Below, piece after piece: positions 19,660 to 26,359 of a stretch of 26,359 nucleotides of DNA. How positions within the stretch are numbered: position 1 is the stretch's first letter; each line of letters opens with the position of its first letter. Made by a program: the position numbers and the translations under genes. The stretch covers positions 29,848 through 56,206 of the forward strand of contig NWUY0300009206.1 of assembly GCA_004151065.3 (NCBI GenBank). The letters are read 5' to 3'. This stretch comes from Larix sibirica (lineage: Eukaryota > Streptophyta > Pinopsida > Pinales > Pinaceae). The notes beneath the pieces were generated by a model that was not told the origin of the DNA, searched no databases, and saw only the letters and a list, made by a program, of their open reading frames with translations.

Positions 19660-21223
19660 CTTTGGAGTACTGAAGAAGTGGAATTGTTGATGATCATAAT
19701 GATCCCATAGGGGTGGGGGACCAGAGTAGTGGTGAAGTTGTGCAAGGGGGGATTCACTATACCAGATGGACTGCTACCATGTTTTTGCAGATGTGAACAC
19801 AACTTATTTCAAAAGTACGTTCCCCCCTAATGTGATAGAGGTGTTGACGTCGAGCATAGTGGAAACCACTAACTTAGGGATCAATAACGACTCTCCCTAC
19901 TTAGTTCGAGGTGATCCATTATAGTGATTGAAAGGAACCCCAAGGTACAAATATAACTACTGTAACTCTCAAAATATAGTGATTTGATGTTAATGATAAT
20001 TGAAGTACTTGATAAGACAAGGGTCTTATGTTGAGAACCAAGATCATTTTGGAACCAACTGTAAGGCTGACATACATGACACAAGACTGGCTGATAAGGG
20101 TGGGGATCATAAATTCCTTTGATCAATGTAAAATTGGGGAGTAATTGACGACAACATTCTTCAAATAAAGGTACAAAGTGTAACTGAGGGAGATAAACTA
20201 CAGATGAAGGAATTTGTTGGAGACACGAGAATGAGGGTAATGATGACTGACAAAATTGACAATTTTGGGGATATAGAGACTCAACTACATCGATAAAAGG
20301 GGACCAGGGGTTGCTGGAAAAAGAATCAAGAGTTCCCACAATTTTGTGTGGATCGGGGAACTATTTGTACATCAAGAATAATTGGTGGGGCCCCCATGGT
20401 TTTGAATGTGTCAAGGGACCAATTTGATGATGAACGGGATTCCCACGATTTTGGGTGAATCGAGGAATTAATTTGATGCTGGGAAGATTTCCCACCATTT
20501 TGAATGGGTTGGGGAAATTTTTCCATGATGATGTGAGGGTTGTTTGCAAATGCGAAGATGGGTGCCCCATGAATCAATGCCATGCAGATTGTTCCTATGG
20601 GAATAACTGAATAGAATTGGTTTCTTTGGAGGGTGGGGGCCCCATTGTTATCTTCACATAGGTGATGATATGAGGAAGAGTGAACATGGTAGATTAATCA
20701 TGGAGGTATGAGTGGTTAAATGTTCTTGATCATAACAGTGTTGAGGAATATGATGTTATCAACCACTGGAGGTGGGGGATTAAATGCTCAACTATAAAAA
20801 GATGAACTATGGGTTGAATTTTTCAAACTTGATGGAATTCCTTGGACTTGTGGTGGTTTGACATCATGGATGCAAAATTATGATGAGGATACAATGGCAT
20901 GCACTCCCATGGGGGAAACATGCTATTCTCAGTAATGAATTTGATGGCACATCATTACTAGTAATTAGGATCCTATGGTGATCAGTGGGAGTACTGATAA
21001 ATGCAATGTAAACATAGAGAAAAATTGCCTATATGTCAGTTTCAGAATGATACTTGCGATGAAAGTCCCGTGCCATTTCTAAAAGGGTTGGAATCTCAAT
21101 TTTGTGGTCATTATCCTGCACACATGACACAGATACCCACGTGTAATAGATATCATAAAAAATATATTGACAATGAAAAAATACTAACCAAAAACATAGT
21201 GCACCTGTTGTGTGCACGTGGTA
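19660..21223. other. Non-coding region beyond the Tat-like pol, possibly its 3' region or LTR
   Basis: This stretch lies between LTR C and the stop codon of the Tat-like pol. It is probably the 3' untranslated region and/or LTR of that element, into which element 2 inserted. A 152-codon minus frame is open at 19881-20339, but it shows no recognisable domain and I do not treat it as a gene. I could not find convincing LTR ends or a PPT. A tandem repeat occupies about 20333-20540. Confidence 0.4.
20333..20540. repeat. Degenerate ~50-bp tandem repeat, four units
   Basis: Four units begin near 20333, 20390, 20440 and 20489. Each has the form ttcccac-attttg-gtg-atcg-ggaa or a close variant (the second is more diverged, with cccatggttttgaatgtg). 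Units two and three are followed by aatttgatg. Spacing is about 57, 50 and 49 bp. The array is in the non-coding part of the Tat-like element. Confidence 0.6.
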
Positions 21224-22440
21224 TTATGGAAATAACTGTTTTAGGTACAACCCATTAATAGGGCTGTTGAGGGTCATTCCTTCATGATCCATCAATATAT
21301 ATGCCCCGTTGGGTAGGAATTTCTTTATGACATAGGGCCCTGTCCATTTAGATACAAATTTACCCGGTCCAGGTTTGGTGTCCCTTTTGGCGTTGAAAAC
21401 TAGGACAAAGTCTCCCTCACTAAAGGGGCGAGGTCAAACTTGGTGATCATAGTTTGCTTTGGAGCGGAGCTTCATGGCCTCGTTATGTTGTAGCGAGTCC
21501 CTTATTTCTTCATACAGGTGTTACAAAGTAAATGATCGTTATTCGAGAGTCGGGGTATTGGGTAGCAACTCCACATCTGATTAGAGTGTAGGTATCTGGA
21601 ATTCAATAGGTAATACTACTTCTACTCCATGTACAAGGTGGAACAAGTTAAAACTTTTGGTAGTTTTAACTGAGGTTTGGTATTCCCATAAAATGGGAAA
21701 TAACATATGGTTCCAATTGGATTTGTTCTTATTCATTGTTCATTGAAGCATAGTTTCGAGAACTTTGTTCATGAATTTGACTTGTACATTAGATTGAGGA
21801 TAGTAAGATGTAGAGAATTCATGTTTGAATCCTAACAAAAGCGATAACTCCTTGAAAGTATGATTACGGAAATGGGTGTCGTTATCATATACTAACTATT
21901 TCGGGACTCCAAAGCGTGAAATGACATGATTGAAGAAGAATTGTGTGGTGGTAGTGCCGGTGAAATCAAATGTAGGCATTGCTTCGACCCACTTAGTGAA
22001 GTAGTCGACTGCCACTACGATATATTTGTGACCTTGTATTGAGGCCGAGAACGCTCGATGAAATCAATTCCCCATTTGGAAAATGGGATAGTTGTGATTA
22101 CTGGATGTAGAGGGGCAAGGGGTGCCCATGTTTTGCAGGGAAACACCTGGCAATTGGCACATCTTCTAACAACGTAAATGTAATACTTGAACAATGACGA
22201 CCAAAAATACCCTGCATGGAGTATTTTTTGGGCATTAGCCAACCTTGAGAGGTGGAAATCGTATGTCCCATTGTGACAATAATTAAGGACCTGCTCAAAT
22301 TCTTCATGTGACAAGTAGCATTGTAGGATAATTTCCACCCCACGATGATGTAAGACATATCCAAGGAGAGGATATCTGGGAGCTTGATGGAGTATGTGTC
22401 GGTGATCATCCCGAGATAGGTGAGGGGAAAATTTCCGAGT
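21224..22440 (-). pseudogene. pol: Integrase of the Tat-like element
   Basis: The zinc-binding part (22015-22338) shows CHNGTYDFHLSRLANAQ, GYFWSSLF and RRCANCQVF, with the first His of the HHCC set seemingly replaced. The core starts with KWGIDFIE, the first catalytic Asp. It shifts frame near 22020, keeps an Asp in a YDNDTHF block near 21880 and reads PQSNVQVKFMNK near 21780. There the third catalytic residue, Glu, is Lys. The C-terminal domain has GDFVLVFNAKRDTK, KWTGPYVIKKFLPNGAY and INGLYLKQLF, with a TAA at 21224. It is inactive through both frameshifts and the Glu-to-Lys change. Confidence 0.8.
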
Positions 22441-22620
22441 TCAAAGATAAGTCATTATATCTGCATACCATGGATCATCACTGGCTATGATGAAAAGATG
22501 TTCATTAGGTAATTGGTCATTCACAGGTTCTCTCGAAGTAGTGGCCAGGAGATCAACAATGAGCTCATCAAGGGCCAAAGCTTTTTTTATTTTAGGGATA
22601 ATGAACTTAAGGTCGAATTC

Positions 22621-22959
22621 TCAGAGAATAACAATCCATCTTGCAAACTTACCATTAATGATATGTCGGCTAAGTATGTATTGCATTGGGTCAGAGTCTA
22701 CGACCACTGTTGTTTTGCGTAGTAAGATGTAATGACACAATTCTTGCACTAAGAGGATTACAAAGAGTGTTAGATTATCATTGTGAGTGTATTTGAGTGT
22801 TTTTCCTACTAATGTTTTGCTTATGTAGTAAATTACATGTTTATTATGACCTTCAACTTGTTGGACCGGGATGCTTGCAATAACGTAAGATGATGCTGGT
22901 ATATAAAGGATAAAATCTTTGTCAAGTTTTGGTGGGGAGATGAGGGGTGTAGAAGCCAA
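22621..22959 (-). pseudogene. pol: RNase H of the Tat-like element
   Basis: This 112-codon frame has DKDFILYIPASSYVIASIPV, HVIYYISKTL, YTHNDNLTLF and VVVDSDPMQYIL, which follow the RNase H order in Ty3/gypsy elements. The first catalytic block, usually LYLAVS/TDAS-like, has lost its acidic residue here (PASSYV). Confidence 0.7.
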
Positions 22960-23099
22960 CGCTTGGTTGAGTGATTCAAAAGAGATTTGTGCTCATTCAT
23001 CTAATTGGAAAGGGATGTATTTCCTAATCAAACGCAGAAAACCATGTGCCTGAGTGGCATAATTAGGTACAAAGCGACGAAGGAAATTGGTCTTCCCTT

Positions 23100-24260
23100 G
23101 AACTCTTTGTAATTGACGTCATGTTCGTGGGGGAGGTAAGTCAAGAATGGATTGGACTTTGGATGGGTCTATGGTTATTCCTACTTTTGAAATGATGAAT
23201 CCTAATAACCATCCCGTGGTGACACAAAACACGCATTTGAGGGGATTTAACTATATGTTGTACTTACGACATCGCATGAAGATGTATCGTAGGTTGCGAA
23301 GGTGATTAGACATTTTTTTGGATTTGTCCATAAGATCATTGAGGAAAGCTATGATGATATGATCCAAGTCATTGAAAATGTATGCCATAGCCCTTTGGAA
23401 TGTGGCCCCAACATTATTTAACTCGAAGGGCATAACCCTATAGGAAAATACCCCCCACGATGTTGTAAATGCCATTTTGTACTGATCTTGTGGGCAGATA
23501 TATATTTGGTTATAACTTGAAAATCCATCCATAAAGGTCAATATTTCACTTCCTGCACATGAGTCAACAATCTAGTTAATGAATGGGTTGGGGAAACTAT
23601 CTTTGGCACATGCTAGGTTGAGATCACGAAAATCTGTACATACTTGAATGGTGCCTTGCTTCTTGTTTACTAGGACAGGGTTTGAGACCCATGACGTATA
23701 AGCAATGGGAAAAAAAATCCAGCCTAATGGATTTTTTTTATTATTATCTCAGCCTTGATAGCTAGAGCCTTAGAGGGGTGAACAAGTTGTTGTTTTTGTT
23801 TGACCAGGAGTGCATTTGTCCAAGTGTCAATATGATGTTCAACAATTCAAGGGTCTAAGCCAGGAATTTCTGCACACGACCATGCAAAGACATCTCAAAA
23901 TTATTTGAAGAGAGAGGTGAAGTCGATGAATTATTTTGATGAGCATAATGCACCAATTGAGATGTTTTCGATCACTCATGGTGTGACGAAAATATTTACC
24001 TAAATTATGGGTGAAATATTAGCTAGATTTCCCTCTTCATAGGAATCTAGGGTCGGGATTGGGTTCTTGAACCAATCGTCATGATTAGGAGGTGAGAAGT
24101 CTTTTGATCAGTTATGTACTATTGGGCCACCGAAGTGATTGATTTGACATCGATAGGCCTGAAAGATGATCTATGATGGAGCTCGTTCCATGGGGACTGA
24201 TCAAAGTGCATGGCATCCATTATTGCTTCGTTTGTGGAGAAAAGACATTCCTCTAACATG
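23100..24260 (-). pseudogene. pol: Reverse transcriptase of the Tat-like element
   Basis: The open part at 23251-23541 carries FMDGFSSYNQIYICPQDQ, SYRVMPFELNNVGATFQRAM and the catalytic block AFLNDLMDKSKK. There the usual YVDD reads FLND, so the first of the two catalytic Asp residues is Asn. Upstream, in broken frames to about 24250, are relics of the RT fingers (a block before 23720 matching 'VLVNKKNG' and CxDFRDLN wording, and a VEHH-type block near 23850). Protease and gag are not seen upstream. Confidence 0.75.
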
Positions 24261-24320
24261 TATTCATCTGAAGATAAGGGGTCTTTGGACACTATATCAA
24301 TTAACTTATCTTTGTTGGTA

Positions 24321-24598
24321 AAAGGTGTGCAATTCTTGCCACCTGAGAGGTGAAAGCCTTGAGGTTGATACCAAGGACCAATATTATATTACTAAAGAAA
24401 AAGAGGTAGTTTCAAGTTGATCCTGCAAGTTCTTGTTAGAAAACGAAACAAAATAAAAACAAATAACATGAAATAAACAAAGAAAGTGAAGATATGAAAA
24501 CCACAAAAACAAGATGCTAGAACCAATTTAGATTTCCCAATGGTCAAGCTTGTTACATGTAGTGTCACCTAGGAGGTGCAAGCTTCAAGGGAAGCCAA
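24321..24598. repeat. Direct repeat, copy 1 (~260-280 bp)
   Basis: It starts aaaggtgtgcaa and runs through gaaagcctt, aagaaaaagaggta, gttgatcct, gaagatatg, gatgctagaacca and gttacatgtagtgtcaccta. It matches 26107-26359 in the same orientation with scattered substitutions and small indels. It lies immediately left of the LINE fragment and right of the truncated Tat-like RT. Its family is unknown to me. Confidence 0.85.
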
Positions 24599-24650
24599 CA
24601 ATTCCCTTAGGGAGGTCCTTTTTGTCCACACTAAATGCTAAATAACTTGA

Positions 24651-24651
24651 N
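24651..24651. other. Single N near the direct repeat/LINE boundary
   Basis: One undetermined base lies between direct repeat copy 1 and the start of recognisable LINE coding sequence. Confidence 0.9.
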
Positions 24652-26060
24652 ATGGACAAATGAGTCATGTAATGGGGTAGATGAGGTAGTGAGCACTTTT
24701 TGGGTGTTAACAATATTGCTTGGAGGTTAGGTAATGGCACACTAGTCCATAATATAGGATCTGATGTTATTCTTGGTCTATGGATCAAGCATAATTCTTC
24801 CAGCATAGTTTAATCTTTTTTTATATATTTTGGTTTCCTTACTTTAAATCATAATTGTAGAAGAGGATACTATAGATCCGTTGTATCAAATATGGAAGAC
24901 TACTGATATTTTGGGTTTGGAGGATGGATATGTTGATTTGTGGGATATTTATTTGGAGGCTTTAAGGAGAGGTCTTAATAGAATTATGGATGTTGGGGAT
25001 GAATTAGGCTAAGCTAAAAACAAATTTGAACATAGATTTACAACTTTTTTGAGTTATATTGCTTTGAGGTTTGGTGAGTAGTAGGTGACTAAGTGGTGGT
25101 GGCCCAAGATATGGAAAGTTAGGACTCCTAAAAATACCATTATACATATTTTTCTAGCTTTAAATAATAGAGTCTTGACATCAAGAACACTTCAAAAGAA
25201 GCATACCTTGGGGCCCAATATATGTATACTTTGTAAATGTAATGAGGAAAACATATCACATTATTCCATATTTTGTCCTTACACTATTCAGGTTTGGAGG
25301 AATATATGTGATCGTTTTGGTCTTCATCATATTTGGAATGGAAATAATTTTGAATAATTCCTTTTAGCATGATTCCAAAGACATGATCAAGGAAAAGTGA
25401 GTTATTCCATTCCTAGTTATGTGGGGAATTTGGATGGTTATAAATGCTTTCCTCTTATCAAATGGATAGGTTCCTACTTTCTAGGTTTTAACTTAGGTTG
25501 AAGGCATTTTAAACTTATTTAAAGACACATATCCCAATATTCCTCATCAAGTTGGGGAACTATATGTTGACAAGTTAACTTATTGAGGCATCTTTGATCG
25601 AGAAATTTAGGGGGATGAGAATCTTAGTAGGTTGGGAGGTCTTTTATTTATTGATGGCAATCATTATTTCATATTTAAGGTTTGTTTAGGGTCTAGAATA
25701 AACAACTCTGCTAAGCCTATGTCTCTTTGACCACTTATGATGGTAGTTATGGATAGAGGTATTAGTTGACTTCAAATTTTTGGGGATTTTATGCTGGTGA
25801 TAAGATGGACAAATATAACAGATTCACAATGTGAAATTGCAACTTTGGCCATTTAGATAGAAGAAAACATTCCAATTAGTTTGAGATGATATCTTTCACT
25901 CACATATATAGGGAGTTGAATATGGAAGATGATATTTTGTCAAATAAGGGTCTACAACAAGATCTATGTTATCTACGACCAAATGATCATTATGATGGAA
26001 TCTAATTAGAGACTAGGCATAACCTATGATAAAGACTATGTTGTCAATATCTTTGTCTCA
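24652..26060 (+). pseudogene. L1-type LINE ORF2 3' fragment (zinc-binding and RNase H parts)
   Basis: Broken plus-strand frames correspond to the C-terminal half of a plant LINE ORF2. A WRLGNGTLVHN/IGSD block lies near 24720-24770. The zf-RVT region at 25085-25357 has KWWWPKIWKVRTPKNTIIHI, VLTSRTLQKKHTLGPN and the metal-binding ICILCKCNEENISHY...C arrangement. An RNase H-like end near 25640-25860 includes LQIFGDFMLVIRW, where the catalytic Asp of GDS-type wording is retained. T-rich and A-rich sequence follows at 26060-26110. No endonuclease or RT is present, so it is a 5'-truncated copy, the usual outcome of LINE insertion, with several stops. Confidence 0.75.
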
Positions 26061-26106
26061 ATCTTTATTTTTTTTTGTAAAATAGTTTTTGTGGGAAAAA
26101 TAACAC

Positions 26107-26359
26107 AAAGGTGTGCAACTCTTCCCACTTGAGGTTTGAAAGCCTTAGAGGTTGCTACCAAGGCCCAATATTGTGTTAATAAAGAAAAAGAGGTAACTCC
26201 AAGTTGATCCTACAAGTTATTGTTAGAAAAAAAAAATGAAATAAAAAAAGAGAGTGAAGATATGCAAACCACAACAACAAGAAGATGCTAGAACCAAGTT
26301 AGATTGTCCAATGATCAAGCTTGTTACATGTAGTGTCACCTAGGAGGTGCAAGATTCAA
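26107..26359. repeat. Direct repeat, copy 2 (runs to window end)
   Basis: This is the same sequence as 24321-24598, in the same orientation, following the LINE 3' end. It reaches the end of the window at aggaggtgcaagattcaa, so its true right boundary is unknown. Confidence 0.85.

Larger units (their letters stand above)
21224..24300 (-). mobile_element. Tat/Ogre-like Ty3/gypsy element, pol remnant
   Basis: RT, RNase H and integrase lie in the usual order on the minus strand. Their wording (DGFSSYNQI, then PQDQYKMAFTTSWGVFSYRVMPF; KWGIDFIE) is closer to the Tat lineage than to Athila. Gag and protease are missing because similarity stops near 24300, where the ~260-bp direct repeat and LINE begin. 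The 3' part runs into 19660-21223. All frames are heavily broken, which suggests it is older than or as old as the Athila-like copies. Confidence 0.7.

Noticed and set aside
19593-20583. Minus-strand frames of 69-152 codons at 19593-20583, considered as a Tat-element accessory gene
   Set aside because: They overlap a tandem repeat and the LTR C edge, have no domain wording and overlap one another in different frames. I list the region only as non-coding.
21001-21258. 85-codon plus-strand frame
   Set aside because: It overlaps the end of the Tat-like integrase on the other strand and has no recognisable feature.
1-26359. A host gene, CRISPR array, tRNA, rRNA or bacterial-type operon
   Set aside because: Nothing in the window supports any of these. 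All recognisable coding sequence belongs to plant retroelements.

Overview
This window looks like intergenic DNA from a plant nuclear genome. It is AT-rich and packed with decayed retrotransposons, and I find no intact host gene, rRNA, tRNA or CRISPR array. The pol sequences are plant Ty3/gypsy types: Athila-like from 1 to 19659 and Tat/Ogre-like from about 21224 to 24300. A plant L1-type LINE fragment follows on the plus strand. Long (about 1.6 kb) LTRs, element-on-element packing and many frameshifts suit a very large, slowly purged genome. A gymnosperm such as a conifer is my best guess, but that is inference and is not proved by the sequence.

Layout. All LTR elements read on the minus strand, so their 5' ends lie at high coordinates. 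(a) 151-850: a gag 5' fragment and a primer-binding site (PBS). (b) 854-2472: a full LTR (LTR A). (c) 2473-2490: a polypurine tract (PPT). (d) 2692-4921: a broken coiled-coil third ORF in the env-like position. (e) 4922-6143: non-coding, with short tandem repeats and a second PPT-like motif. (f) 6144-11745: pol and gag of Athila-like element 1. (g) 11939-11956: its PBS. (h) 11960-13222: its 5' LTR (LTR B), cut at a single N. (i) 13224-17808: pol and gag of Athila-like element 2, cut inside integrase at the same N. (j) 18020-18037: its PBS. (k) 18041-19659: its full 5' LTR (LTR C). (l) 19660-21223: non-coding DNA with a ~50-bp tandem repeat. (m) 21224-24300: a Tat-like pol relic. (n) 24321-26359: a LINE 3' fragment between two copies of a ~260-bp direct repeat.

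How the parts relate. Gag, protease, reverse transcriptase (RT), RNase H and integrase lie in the usual order, and the 18-nt PBS matches the type paired with tRNA-Asp in Athila elements. LTR A has a PPT on one side and a PBS plus gag on the other. It can therefore be the 3' LTR of element 1 and also the 5' LTR of a further copy, which is a tandem LTR-internal-LTR-internal arrangement. By eye LTR A is closer to LTR C than to LTR B, so the array has been shuffled by recombination or gene conversion, or joined wrongly in assembly. Every coding region is broken and several catalytic residues are changed, so nothing here looks able to move on its own. The items most worth a second look are the shared LTR, the third ORF, the duplicated PPT-like motif, the N-marked chimeric junction and the direct repeats around the LINE.
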